Source of the DNA: Phaeoceros laevis
Taxonomy: Eukaryota > Anthocerotophyta > Anthocerotopsida > Notothyladales
Length of the DNA stretch: 42,777 bases
Assembly (NCBI GenBank): GCA_049999765.1
Contig: JBNGIQ010009375.1
Coordinates: 194,124 to 236,900 of the forward strand
Direction: 5' to 3'
This document shows, piece after piece, positions 31,097 to 42,478 of this stretch. The position numbers were made by a program, and so were the translations under genes. Under the pieces are notes generated by a model. That model saw nothing but the letters and a program-made list of their open reading frames with translations, was not told the origin of the DNA and ran no database searches. Numbering within the stretch: the stretch's first letter is position 1; each line of letters opens with the position of its first letter.

Positions 31097-32589
31097 GGAG
31101 GGACCTGTTCACAACCCGTGCATGTTGCTCAAGACTGCACAGGTACCCAGTCCGCCTGATTCGAGCTGCTAATACGCACTGTTTGATCCGATGTGCGGGA
31201 AACAAAACCACATGCAGGTGAAGCTTTGGCCTGGCTGACGTCGATGAGCCACCGCACCGACAATCCGCTACGACGCCCTTGCTACCTCGCAAGCAGGACA
31301 GGCTAGAGATGCCCCCAGTACGTGCTGTTCTAGGTTAGCCGAAGCCCGGAAATTTCTGCTCGGCACAGTCCCGCCGCGTGATGCTTCCTGGTGTGCCCTC
31401 CCAACCGTGTGACGCCATAGCTCCTCTTGACCTGCGACTCCGTGACAAGAAGTTGCAGGGATTGATCTGGCAACTACACATCACATCAGGTGGGCCATCG
31501 CCCAGGACTGTCTCGGAGGAGGACGGAGTCGTCTTCCTTGAGGCTGGATGAGGCAAGAAAGAGAGATGGATGTTGCCGCCTGCTGGAGGAAAATTTGGTA
31601 CATGTTGGAAATCAACGGCAAAATGCAAACAGTGAGCTGGTTAGAGGAAATAGTCCGTGAGAAACAGTGAAGGAATCCATGACTGCGGTCAGGGGGATGT
31701 GGTGAATGATGAAGGTGCGTGGAGCGTGAGCAGTGGTCGCCGTCAGGACAGGGAACTGTCAAGAAGGTACAAAGGAAAGATCGCTGACAGTGGAGGGCTA
31801 GTCCCAACGAGGTAGACTGGTTGGTGTTGCGTCGTCGTTGCTGGACACCTACCTGGTGTTCACCCAGAAGTGCCACTGCCCGACGTACACGCCACCACAC
31901 AAGGGAGCGCAGCGATTGGGCTCTTTCCCGCTTTTTCCTGTAAAGCTGCTTCGGCACGAAGGAATCGGAGGGATTTATTCGAAAGCGTACCAATTCCCAA
32001 AAACAATTGAGCACGCTGGGCAGTACCAGCGGCACCTCCACTGAAAAAACCGAGTGCATACCTCGTCAGCAAGGGAGATGCAGGAAGAGAGGAACCATAT
32101 GTTACGGCTACGAGCCTACGACGCCGTACTCAACAGCAAAGGAGATTTGGTCTCACCGTCTGTGACGGACGGATGTTCCGCATGCCCAATCTACCATATG
32201 AAAGACTGGAGTCAAGACAGACTCTAAGAATCAAAGAATCATTGCTGGGAGGCTTGCAGTTATCTACTGTATCAATGTTCAAGGCTAGAAGCCGAAGTAG
32301 GCTAGGTGCATCTGTGGCCGCCATGTAGGTTCTAATGCTTCCGGCTTAAGGTTAGAGGAACATAAGCAGCAATAAGCCAAGATATGAAGACAAAACTCTC
32401 CCGGAGTGTACAGTCCTCAATGACAGGTTGATGGCGGAAACCCCTTGTTTGAATGTGCCAAGGAGTGCATACACCCCTCAAGATTGGTTAAGCCATCTGC
32501 CCAGCACGTGAACCTTGTGCAGTTTCGAGTTTCAGCAGGTCCCCGTATCAAACCAGGTAAAACTATTCACAAAATGAAGAATTTGTGCG
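31097..32589. other. Intergenic, no gene recognised
   Basis: Lies upstream of the receptor kinase and downstream of the CCDC93 gene, so it should hold the kinase promoter. Frames of up to 192 codons occur on the minus strand but have no domain-like composition and are rich in Ser, His and Arg as in chance frames. Confidence 0.4.
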
Positions 32590-35500
32590 TCACGACTGGC
32601 CTCGCTTCTCCAGAAGAGCGTGCAAATTCTCATTCCGTGCACATTCTTCCTGCATATCATAGCACCACTTACGGACATTAATGTTAAGCACAAAGAAGAA
32701 CATCAATCTATACACCGTGCTGGAATAATTGCTGCAAAAGTTGATATCTGACCTGAAAGACTTTGATGAGGGCCACATACTGACGTTGCTGGGCCACCAG
32801 TGCTGCATGCTTTTCTTTCAAGTTCAGGTCTTTGCTACGCTCTGCCTGAAAGCGTTTAACAATCTTGTCGAGCTTCTGAAGATTCATATAGGAAAGATAA
32901 AAATATGCATCACGCCTTGAGAAAAGACCAAGGAAGAAGACTTTGAAGGTCTGTCACCTGAGCTGCGAGACGTCCAGATTTCATCTATCGGGTGTAGTAT
33001 TGTTACAGAAACTACAAGGACACACACCTGTTGAACACCTTTTGCAATGACCTCCATTGACTCCAAGAATTTTGCACGTCCTCCTGATGTCAACATTGCT
33101 GCATCAAACTGCAATGTCACAACCAACCATTCAGCTCCTCAACAGGTGTCAACATTAAACTCTCCATCTGGGTCCAAGACCCCATTGTTCAAAAGTTGTT
33201 AGGGACTAGTAGCAGCAGTTACCACCTAGTCTGGTACCTGAGAGTGAATAGAGTTCAAAAGAGAAGTTTCCTTCAAAGTTATTTCATGAGCTTCAGCTAG
33301 AGCATTGTAAGTTCCATAGTACTTCCTTGTCTCCCTCAACTTTCCCTGTTGACAGCAGGAAATGTCATCAACGATGAAAGCTAAACACAAAGATCCAGTG
33401 TGCAACAATGTGCAGATATACAAGCCCAACTACAGTACCTGGATGTGCAGAAAGAGCTCCACAAACCGTCGCTCATACCTGCAAATGACCAGTGATTGAA
33501 TTTGACTGGTTGATCCCAATCAACGAGTATCTGCATTGCTCTAACACTCCAATAATGACATCGACTACATTTTCACTGGACAGATTAAAAGCAGATCTTG
33601 TGAACATACTGGATAAGCTCACTCTGTGTTGGCACATCATCTAGTCGCCTTTGAAGCTGAGCCACTCCCCGAATTTTAGAGGCCAGCTCCTGCAAATCAC
33701 TATAATGAGTTATTGAACTTGAAAGAGATACTCAGTCAATATCCACCTGGACTAGTGATCCCACACAGCATAAGGAAGAAAATCAGTAATACCACTCGCA
33801 ATGATCTTAGCCTGTCCAACTCTCCATTGTGGATGGCAGTCAATTCAGCAGAGCGCTCATCATCCTGGGCGCAATGTGTAGATTGATCCCGAAGAGAGTT
33901 GATGTCAAATAGTAAATCATTGCGTTTTTGTCTACAATCAACTCGAAATTGAGTCTCCTGCTTTTCCAAAATCTGCAGGTGGGAGTATCCAGTAGGCTCA
34001 GTATTTGTCACTAGTCTCCACAAATTGACCATGGGACGAAGTAATCTCAAGTAGGTGTTGTCATCCATTGTTAAATTCCGACCTCGAATTGCTTCAACGC
34101 TGGTAGTAGCTTCTGTACAGTCCCCCAAGCCTTGGCAGCGTCCACTTCTGCTTGTAGACGATTAGACTTTGCTTGAACCTGTGCCTTGCATTCATCCTGC
34201 CACCCTAAGCATGCAGTGAAGGCACAAATCTGGTCAGTGCTACATTGTTCAGGAAGTTGGGGATCACTGAAGCATGCCAAGGCTTGTGATATAATCACAC
34301 CTGCTTCCTCAAGTCGTTTTCTAAATTCTGTAAAGTCAGGCTAGCTGACTCCTCGTCAGCCTGAAGATGTGCTAATCGAGCTGTGTGGACCTCAATTTGT
34401 TTTTTAAGAACCGCAACGTGCTGTTTGTCAGCGTGTCAAACAACAATGATGAGAATTTGAATAGATGCACGTAGTCCATGACAAGGTGCCTCTCTACTGG
34501 AGGCTCAAAATTATCAGTGGTTAAGGACATACCTGGTGCTGATCTGCATCACGGGCCTCAGCTGGTTGAGAATACTTTTGGGATGCTGCCTGTATATCTT
34601 CTGACCCAAGACCTACGATTCGGCGCCTGCCAGAAGTACAACCCCAACATGTAAGTATCGCAAAAGTACCTTTTGGAAGGTGGCAAATACTGAATTGAAA
34701 AAGTGCGGGTAAACTATGTATCTTACACTATTCTGCCAGACAGGGTTCCATCATTTGCCTTTGAGAGTCCAGCCAATGACTGAGCAAAATCAGCCATGTT
34801 GACAACCTGAACAGAACCAATCATTAGATACTGCAAGAGCTACAGCAAGAGCACAACCAAGAATACATAAGAAGGCTTGCAAATGTTCGAACAAATGACA
34901 CGTACACTGCTGAGCACTGCATCCGCAGACGAGGCTACTAGGTTTTCTGATTCTGACCATTCCTCTAGTGCTGGCTGCTCTTCTGCAGCCATGTCAACTC
35001 TGAAGCAATGTACGCAAATGAGGATCAGCCCCTGCAACAAACATGTTCAGTAAACAATCCCAATTGTAAGCAGCTAACATTATTTCTCATGCCTGGATAT
35101 TTGATGACCATACTCCAGCAAAGTGGATCGAAGCCTCACAATGAGATTTGTTGAAGCTGGTGTGTTCCTGGGCAATAAGCCATGTTAGACACCCAAAAGA
35201 GATACCCTGCCGAGTGCGAGCAAAATTTTCCAAATACAACGCTGTGATATTGATCAGTGCAGGCAGCAAACGGTGATTAGCTGTTGCTAAAAAGTCTCAT
35301 TCTTTCAGGTTTGGAAAGCATACAACATACTTGGCTCGGCGGTAAAGGCGACGTGCCCCAGGTAAAAATGTGCCACTCTCGAGCTTTTGCTGGTTGGAAT
35401 ACCAAAGGATTTGAGATATCACCTAACAACCTCACCTTCAAATAGAATCAGCAGAGATTGAAAGGTCTAAAGTTACACTCATACCAGTCTGGTTTTCTGC

Positions 35501-36316
35501 ATGAAAACTTCGTCATGCTCATCATAATGCTCTCTAAACCAGAAAAGAGCATATCGACGCAGCTGCCACAGAACAAAATCCATCAGAACTTGCAGGCAGA
35601 AATTCCCAAGTCTTTTCTTGGTGTGGATACAAACTGGTCGCTGTTCCTCCATTTGTAATCCCGAACATTTCTCTCCCTTCTACTCTGCGAAGAGACATCT
35701 TGCTAACAACTTAAAAGCCTCTACCTGATCACCAAATTGCTCCCTCGTCGCCTTCACACGTTTCACCAGCCATTGCACAACTGGTAGAACTGCTTTGTAG
35801 TCCAAACCCTGAATCTGATGAGCTTGAAGAGGATATGGACATCCCATCCTTCGCAATGACGACTCGATGGCTTCCCCTACCTTTCTGTTCATAACACAGC
35901 TTTCAACATCACCCGCAAGCCCTCAAGCTCCACAGCTAGCAACACCCAGCAACTGAATGTCAAGCACAAAACAAATTGTAGGGGTTAAGCATCCAGCAAA
36001 AGTCTTTGTCACGCGACTGATCACTTCGCAGAAGCTACTACTAATCGCTGCCCTGGACTGCACGTGCAGAGAGAAGAGTCATTGAACCGGTAGAGGAGAA
36101 GAACGATGCTGACATTTTTTCGCCCAGGGTGGCGTCGTCGTCAAAGAAGACATCAAAGTCGACATCGACATTAGAGGCTGTTATGGACCAAGCCAAGCCT
36201 CCGGTGAGCTTGTCGAAGGGAGAGAGCGACGAGATGCCAGCCCGGTAGTATCCTCCAGCCACCAGTGCCTCTTGAATGCGCTGCAGCAGCTCCACTGCAT
36301 CGCCATCCTCCTCCAT
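32590..36316 (-). CDS. CCDC93: CCDC93 homologue (CCC/Commander complex), sixteen exons, 557 aa
   Basis: Exons: 36316-36114, 35884-35725, 35562-35485, 35389-35331, 34999-34906, 34806-34727, 34626-34533, 34420-34301, 34196-34083, 33972-33793, 33689-33610, 33478-33439, 33345-33238, 33108-33028, 32875-32753, 32649-32590. The sum is 1674 bases, with phases matching at every junction. The N-terminal domain (calponin-homology-like in this family) has LVAGGYYRAGISSLSPFDKL, GGLAWSIT and MGCPYPLQAHQIQGLDYK, then VVQWLVKRV; the rest is coiled coil with SGRIVRRIVGLGSEDI, LDDVPTQSELIQYERRFVEL, KETSLLNSIHSQ and the EECARNE end, all in the order of human CCDC93 (631 aa). In animals CCDC93 joins CCDC22 and COMMD proteins in endosomal cargo recycling with retriever and WASH. 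Two unusual donors (gtcagc, gtcgga) are needed. The frame also opens upstream to 36391. Confidence 0.92.
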
Positions 36317-36704
36317 CGCTGCGGCAAGCACTAGCTCACCTGTACGATCATTTCTTCCGTTTGAGAAATTCCACTTGTACACCGGGTACACCCCAGTGTA
36401 GTATAATTGTTGGTTTAGGTCCTAGAAGCCAAGGCTTCGCACTATTTGCTCCTACTTGCGGTCTACGCCTCGTCAAGCTATCCGTGCAGCCATCTTCCCT
36501 GTGCCACTCGTGGATGCATGCTCAGATCTCTGTTGGTTTTGAAATGTATCGTGAAGCCGGTCGATCTTGCAACGGGATTTGATACGACCCACAAGACCCA
36601 AGGTGCTCTCTGAGTAGATCTGTCGAGAGTCTTGAATGCTGGAACCGGGCGCGACAAGGGAAGGCTGTCAAAAGGGTCAGAGCTAATTGATCTACTCGAG
36701 AGCC
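36317..36704. promoter_or_regulatory. Bidirectional upstream region, CCDC93 / BSD gene
   Basis: The two divergent start codons are 388 bases apart. A cttgcgg-rich central part and no clear TATA box are seen. Both 5' leaders must lie here. Confidence 0.45.
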
Positions 36705-38594
36705 ATGGATATCTTCTTCCAGAAGGCCAAAGTCTTTGCGCAGGAGACCGCCAAAAAGTCTCAAGAGATTGCGATGGAAGCAGCCAAAATGTCGCAGGAG
36801 ATTGCCCTGGAGACTGCCAAGCGCTCAAAGGAGATTGCTGTAGAAGCATCGAAGAAAGCTGACGAGCTGAAGAAATTAGCCGAGGAGTTGCCTCCTTCCA
36901 TTGCATCTGCGGCTTCTAGAATGGCGGGGGAACTTTCTTCTTCTACTGGTCCCGTCTCGCCTGCCACAGAAGCGGAGCTTGAAGAGTATGGCATCACCGC
37001 GGATCTTCGTGACTTTGTGCGGGGGCTCACGATCAACACATTCAAGGAATTTCCTCTTGCAGAATATGAAGGTAACTCGGTCTCCAGTGGCCATATTGGG
37101 AGCCTGTAAATTACATGTTTTCAGGGTATGAGATCGTGGGAGGGAATGTATCTAGGACTTGGCGATCAGGCATTGCATTTCTATTTTAGAATCCGGACGG
37201 GCGAGGTCTGTCTTTTTCTTTCGCGTTGAAAACTGAACATCCCAGAAGTGCTTGCATGGAAATGTAGCGAAGGCACCATCATGAACAGTGGAGCAGCTGC
37301 ATGTTAAGGTCTATAGGCTTTGATGAAACATGTCAAGTACCTGACAAAGATCACTGCCTCCTTCTGTATGATGAGTTAGCCAAGCAGCAAGAAGAGGGGA
37401 TTGAAGCACCAGGCACAACGAGGCAGGATCTTCCAGAGTGGCAAGAGCAACATGCAGTTTTGGTTCTCAAGTCTGTGCCTGTATGGTCCTTCACACACTC
37501 GAGAAACAAGTATATTCATGTTTTGCTGACCTGCTTAGGAATGCGTGGCCGTCTGCCAAAATCAATTCCAGAGCAGGCTGTTTGTTACCTTGTCCGGATG
37601 CATCGTTTTCTGGCTGACGGTTTTGTATCTTGTGGTGTTATCCGTATTGTGATGTGGTGTAATTGTCCAGGAAATGTCTGATTTTCGGTATGTCCTCTGC
37701 CCACGTCGAATGAAGGAGAACAGATTTTGGAGAATCTACTTCATCTTGGTTAAGAACTTCATAGCACCGTAAGTACAAGTATCTGTTATGCAGATCTTTT
37801 GCAGCATGAAAAGCAAAACGTTTAGAGATGTGTTTTGCTTCAGTTGAAGTAGTCATTGCAAATAATGACCGTGACGATGATTTCTCAAGTTATTTCGTGC
37901 TCGTGGTAAGGTATGAGGCACGATTTCTTTCTAAGAAACAGCTGGTGAAGGAGGAGAAAAGAAATGCTGAAAGCTCACTTATGCCAACAGAGAAAGACGT
38001 AGAGAGTGTCACACTTGTGCCTCGAACGTCCAAAGATAACGATTCACTAAAACCTGCAAAAAACAGGAGTGCAGACCAAGATCTTGATGCTTACCTTCTT
38101 GGACCTGATAGTGGTGACGAAGGACCTGGTATTTAAGACACTCGCATGCCATTATCGCCTTTCATGTGCAGTTGGAACTGCCTTTGTTGTGCCTGTGCGA
38201 GGTTTTGTGTTCCTGCCTTACCTGACTTACTTTTTTGCATGACAGATGGAGATGATGACGCAGATTTTGACGATGACTTCGACAGAGTAAGTCAATAGGT
38301 GGCATGAATAAGATTTCTGTCGCGTGGGAAGAATGATGATCTTGGACAGTCCGAGTAGAAGCTTAGATATTTGCTCCTTACTTCCAACCTTCTATGCCTA
38401 CCTTTCAGGCTCTTGACAGTGATGGCGACGATGAAACACCAAAGCAGGGCCATCCCCCCATTGCCGCAGGCAAGCATCACACTCTGTCTACAGCTAGCAA
38501 GGCCAGTGAGGGCTCATCGGATGGTGAGCTTGTCGAGATCCCTGACAATGAATCACCCACTAAATTGGAGTCATCGAAACCAGAATTGCAATGA
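36705..38594 (+). CDS. BSD-domain protein with 11-residue amphipathic repeats, six exons, 327 aa
   Basis: Exons: 36705-37071, 37407-37480, 37671-37768, 37911-38128, 38246-38286, 38409-38594; sum 984 bases in phase. Residues 5-65 are 11-residue repeats (SQEIAMEAAKM, SQEIALETAKR, SKEIAVEASKK), predicted as an amphipathic helix. YGITADLRDFVRGLTINTF follows, then the BSD domain: DLPEWQEQHAVLVLKSVPEM, RYVLCPRRMKENRFWRIYFI and LVKNFIAPYE. The C-terminus is acidic, with two short Asp-rich exons and a Ser-rich end. BSD domains occur in TFIIH p62 and in a separate group of synapse-associated/DOS2-like proteins; plant members with this layout exist but their role is little known. The start 36705 gives the usual MDxF opening. 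Exon 2 is the least certain, since other acceptors are available upstream. Confidence 0.88.
36760..36858 (+). repeat. In-frame 33-base tandem repeat coding for 11-residue helix units
   Basis: Three consecutive 33-base units starting with gagattgc encode the EIAxEAxKx-type repeats of the BSD protein. Length is conserved while codons have diverged, so the repeat is old and under protein-level constraint. Confidence 0.75.
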
Positions 38595-38871
38595 CCTTTC
38601 CACCACAAACCAATTTCGGGAGAACTTCGTTAATTATCCTAACTTGCTTGGCATCTCGTATCCAGCCGAGACTGCAAACGACCAGGGCCGGTGTTCTAAC
38701 ATGATTTGTAAATGCTTCAAGTTGCGTTACCCAGAGGCCTCTGCGAATAACCGACGTGGACCTCCGAGCAGCTTGGGGGGCCTTGTTTTACTCTAAGGCG
38801 TTGCCGAACCCCAGGACTTTCGGGGCAGGCTTATGTGGTGAAAATCTTTCTCGAGCCTAAGCCATATTGGG

Positions 38872-38911
38872 TGTATTAGGGTTCAGGGTTGTATTAGGGT
38901 TTAGGGTATAA
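38872..38911. repeat. Degenerate interstitial telomere-like motif (tttaggg units)
   Basis: The stretch contains tattagggttcagggttg and tattagggtttagggtat, with two to three imperfect TTTAGGG units, the plant telomere repeat. It is too short for a telomere; in plants such units also occur as telo-box promoter elements. Confidence 0.5.
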
Positions 38912-39130
38912 CTCCAGCTTAATTAGTGAAAAGTAGAGTTTGCATTAAATGTAAGGAGGAAATTTGGTATTGCCTCTAAGATTCCGTTCTAGAGGTGTTG
39001 GACAACCTTCAACAAAAACATGTGAAATCTTGGTGCAGCCTAGTTTTGCTCGTAAGAAAAAAGTTATGCAAGAAAAAAATTCTGCAATGTCCCTATGTAT
39101 ATATTGTTGCTAAGTTTATGTAATATACGT

Positions 39131-39230
39131 NNNNNNNNNNNNNNNNNNNNNNNNNNNNNNNNNNNNNNNNNNNNNNNNNNNNNNNNNNNNNNNNNNNNNN
39201 NNNNNNNNNNNNNNNNNNNNNNNNNNNNNN
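39131..39230. other. Assembly gap (100 N)
   Basis: A run of exactly 100 undetermined bases at the left border of repetitive sequence, probably a scaffold placeholder of unknown true size. Confidence 0.99.
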
Positions 39231-39326
39231 TAGTTATAGTACAAAAAAAACTACTTGTGGAGATAGTTGTTGTTAGGGTCTTGCTACTTCCATCCGTAGT
39301 TATAGTACAAAAAAAACTACTTGTGT
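39231..39326. repeat. Direct repeat, two copies of about 29 bases
   Basis: The word starting tagttatagtacaaaaaaaa and ending ctacttgtg is at 39231-39259 and 39297-39325, period 66. The first copy abuts the gap, so a longer array may be collapsed there. Confidence 0.85.
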
Positions 39327-39403
39327 TCAGGCTTCGGAAATTTAGTGCCGAATGAAGCTGCACGTGCATAGTAGTAGTAGTAGAAAGAACACGCTAGCCG
39401 ACT

Positions 39404-40815
39404 CCACATGGGAATCGAGCACGCCGACACATTGGTGGCACACTAGGTGGACTGGTGGTCTGTACCTTGCAGGGAAGTGGGTCCCCCTCTCCACATGGGA
39501 ATCGAGCACGCCGACACATTGGTGGCACACTAGGTGGACTGGTGGTCTGTACCTTGCAGGGAAGTGGGCCCCCTCTCCACATGGGAATCGAGCACGACTC
39601 CGACACATTGGTGGCACACTAGGTGGACTGATGGTCTGTACCTTGCTGGGAAGTGGGCCGGCCCCCTCTCCACATGGGACTCGAGCACGATTGGTGGTCT
39701 GTACCTTGCAGGGAAGTGGGCCCCCCTCTCCACACGAGAATCGAGCACGTCGACACATTGGTGGCGAGCACGATTGGTGGTCTGCACCTTGCAGGGAAGT
39801 GGGCCCCCCTCTCCACACGGGAATCGAGCACGCCGACACATTGGTGGCACACTAGTGGACTAATGGTCTGTACCTTGTAGGGAAGTGGGCTCCCTCTCCT
39901 AGCACCTGGCTGAGCCATGCACTAGGTGGCTAGACGACCTGTGCAACGCAGTGAGTCGTATGGCTCGGGCCCCTCTCCACACGGGAATCGAGCACGCCGA
40001 CACATTGGTGGCACGCTAGGTGGACTAATGGTTTGTACCTTGTAGGGAAGTGGGCCCCCTCTCCTAGCACCTGGCTGAGCCATGCACTAGGTGGCTAGAC
40101 GACCTATGCAACGCAGTGAGTCGCAAAGGTACAGAGAAGTGGGGCCCCCCTCTCCATATGGGAATCGAGCACGCCGACACATTGGTGGCACACTAGGTGG
40201 ACTAGGTGGCTAGACGACCTATGCAACACATTGAGTCGCATGGCTGAGCCATGCACTAGGTGGCTAGACGCCGACACATTGGTGGCACACTAGGTGGACT
40301 AGGTGGCTAGACGACCTATGCAACGCAGTGAGTCGCATGGCTGAGCCATGCACTAGGTGGCTAGACCATGCACTAGGTGGCTAGACGACCTATGCAACGC
40401 AGTGAGTTGCAAAGGTACAGAGAAGTGGGGCCCCCCTCTCCACACGGGAATCGAGCACGCCGACACATTGGTGGCACACTAGGTGAACTAATGGTCTGTA
40501 CCTTGCAGGGAAGTGGGCCCCCTCTCCTAGCACCTGGCTGAGCCATGCACTAGGTGGCTAGACGACCTATGCAACGCAGTGAGTTGCAAAGGTACAGAGA
40601 AGTGGGCCCCCCCTCTCCTAGCACCTGGCTGAGCCATGCACTAGGTGGGTAGACGACCTATGCAACGCAGTGAGTCGCACCCTTCCATGCTCCTAGTGTG
40701 AACACGCGAGTCGGTGTATGCAACACTCCTAGTGTGAACACGCGAGTCGGTGTATGCAACGCAGTGAGTCGCACCCTTCTATGCTCCTAGTGTGAACACG
40801 CGAGTCGGTGTATCC
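39404..40815. repeat. Complex minisatellite array built from three interleaved unit types
   Basis: Unit A (86-87 bases, from ccacatgggaatcgagcacg through gtggtctgtaccttgcaggg) is repeated from 39404 with later shortened copies. Unit B (cctggctgagccatgcacta, then cgacctatgcaacgcagtgag) appears from about 39900 and alternates with A in higher-order blocks to about 40680. Unit C (tcctagtgtgaacacgcgag, then tcggtgtatg) closes the array with three copies from 40691, 40727 and 40785. The units share words such as aggtgga and gcactaggtgg. Long stop-free frames on both strands are a result of the repeat and not genes. Confidence 0.93.
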
Positions 40816-40889
40816 TAGGGTAATTTCACTGAAGATTCAAGTTCATTGTAGATTCAATTCAATTTCACTGTAATTCAATTTCATGAAAA

Positions 40890-40990
40890 CCAATTGATAG
40901 AGCACACTGCCCTGAGTGGGTATTGAACCCCGGCCACCCCTTTAGGGGGCGGGGTTCCTTACCACTTGAATGTCCCCAAAGGGGCATAGA
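40890..40990 (-). mobile_element. tRNA-derived SINE-like element (A and B boxes)
   Basis: On the minus strand a sequence like an RNA polymerase III internal promoter is seen: ttcaagtggtaagg (A-box-like, 40958-40971) and ggggttcaatacccac (B-box, 40916-40931). The spacing of about 40 bases fits a tRNA. The intervening arms do not fold as a good tRNA, so a tRNA-derived SINE or tRNA relic is more likely than a working tRNA. Confidence 0.5.
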
Positions 40991-41110
40991 TTTTCAACTT
41001 CATTCATAGATTCACAACTTCATTAACGATTTGCGGATGTGGAGATACTAACACATCATCACATGCTTTGGGTAGTAGTAGAAGGCATGTTGGCCCTATG
41101 CCTAGTGTTA

Positions 41111-41245
41111 TACCCACCAAGTTTTGTTTTCATAGAGGGATTGGTGGTGATGACCATAAACCACACATAGATTGTAGAATTACTATTATACCCACCAAGT
41201 TTTGTTTTCATGGAGGCATTGGTGTTGATGGCCACCATTGTACAT
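41111..41245. repeat. Imperfect direct repeat, period 78
   Basis: The word tacccaccaagttttgtttt followed by catggagg-like sequence and an attggtgttgatg-like word recurs at 41111 and 41189. It lies in AT-rich DNA with no gene, and may be part of a decayed transposable element. Confidence 0.7.
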
Positions 41246-41249
41246 AAAT

Positions 41250-42478
41250 TGTAACTAAGTATTGCTTAAAATAACAAATAGTTAAAGCTTTGAGTGTGTT
41301 GTGTGGCCTTGCATCCCCTAAATTGCATGTTAGTTGTCTCAATTAATCAAATAGAAAGAATATATTCAGAAAAAATAAAAAAATCACATGGAAAAGTTTC
41401 ATTCCTTTTCAAATTTTGCAACAAGAGGTAGGTTGAAGCATGCAATTGGAAAATGGTGAGCAGGTTATGGAGAGTTTTTTCTAACTTTCACTTCCTTGTC
41501 CTCACCACATTGAATAGCTCACAAAAGAATATGAGAATGTTCAACAAAGTTAAATAATTATGCTTTGTTGTTGCAAGCACATAGTAATATAGTGTAGGTC
41601 CTTGATTTTTTCATAGTTCCACCATTTACATGAATGAAGCCTACAAAGCTTTCATTTGTTATGTCGTGAGCACAACATAGTGAATCTTTTCTATATAGCT
41701 TTCAACATTGATAGTTTAGAAGACCTCTATTCGTAGAACAACAAATCTCACCTTTTTATGGATAAGAGCTAGAGTTAGTGATGCAAGTGTAGCATATACT
41801 TACTCATGTTTTTGGTTGTTTTTAACTCATGAATTATTTTTTTCCAAAAATTGGAACAACCACATCCATGGAGATAAGAGGACCTCACATAGCTGGATTC
41901 TTGAGGAAGATGTGATTATATGTATTTAGTGATATTTCAATTATTCGAGATTCAATTATTCCAACAAGCACATTGAGGGGCAATATTTAAGACCTCAATG
42001 CAACTTTGTATAACAACCATAATAATAAACAGAAAGTATTTAAGCACAGATGCTGTTATCCCACATTCTGTTAGCTATATATTTTTCTTCTTCCATTAAT
42101 TGAAACAGAAAATGGTGTGAAATGCTAAATTCTAATAGGTGGTTATGAAGTTACCTTTTACACGCTGTAGAATATTACATGCTAACTTCAGCCCTCGAAG
42201 TAGTTTACATATTCTTGCGTCCTATCGGTAATTGGGCTTCGTAGAACGAATCTCTGAGTTAGGCCCCGACAAGGAAGATTTTAAGTAAGGGAAACGAAGC
42301 AGGGGGAGAGGGATCGTACGGGAACCCTAGGGGAGTGTATTGCGCGGGTTTCTTAAGACAGGGTTTCATGAATCATTTGAGGTGGGTGTGTTGAGGCCGA
42401 GCTTCTTCCGGCGGCTGTCATCTTGTTCGGGCTTCCTGCTCGCTGCTCGTCCGCTGTCCGCCCGCTTCACGCTTGAAG
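41250..42478. other. AT-rich intergenic stretch and upstream region of the RNA-binding protein gene
   Basis: No gene recognised up to about 42200. The last 280 bases become GC-richer and should contain the promoter and leader of the glycine-rich RNA-binding protein gene. Confidence 0.5.

Noticed and set aside
31481-32059. 192-codon minus-strand frame
   Set aside because: Rich in Ser, His, Arg and Cys without helix or strand pattern; no homologue recognised and overlapping frames on the other strand are equally long.
38872-38911. Chromosome end
   Set aside because: Only two to three imperfect telomere-like units are present and genes continue on both sides.
39342-39918. Overlapping frames of 70-167 codons on both strands
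   Set aside because: They are translations of the 86-87 base minisatellite units, open on both strands at once, with no unique sequence or start context.
40905-40980. Functional tRNA gene
   Set aside because: A B box and A-box-like word exist, but the acceptor, D and anticodon arms do not pair well and no clear anticodon loop can be placed.
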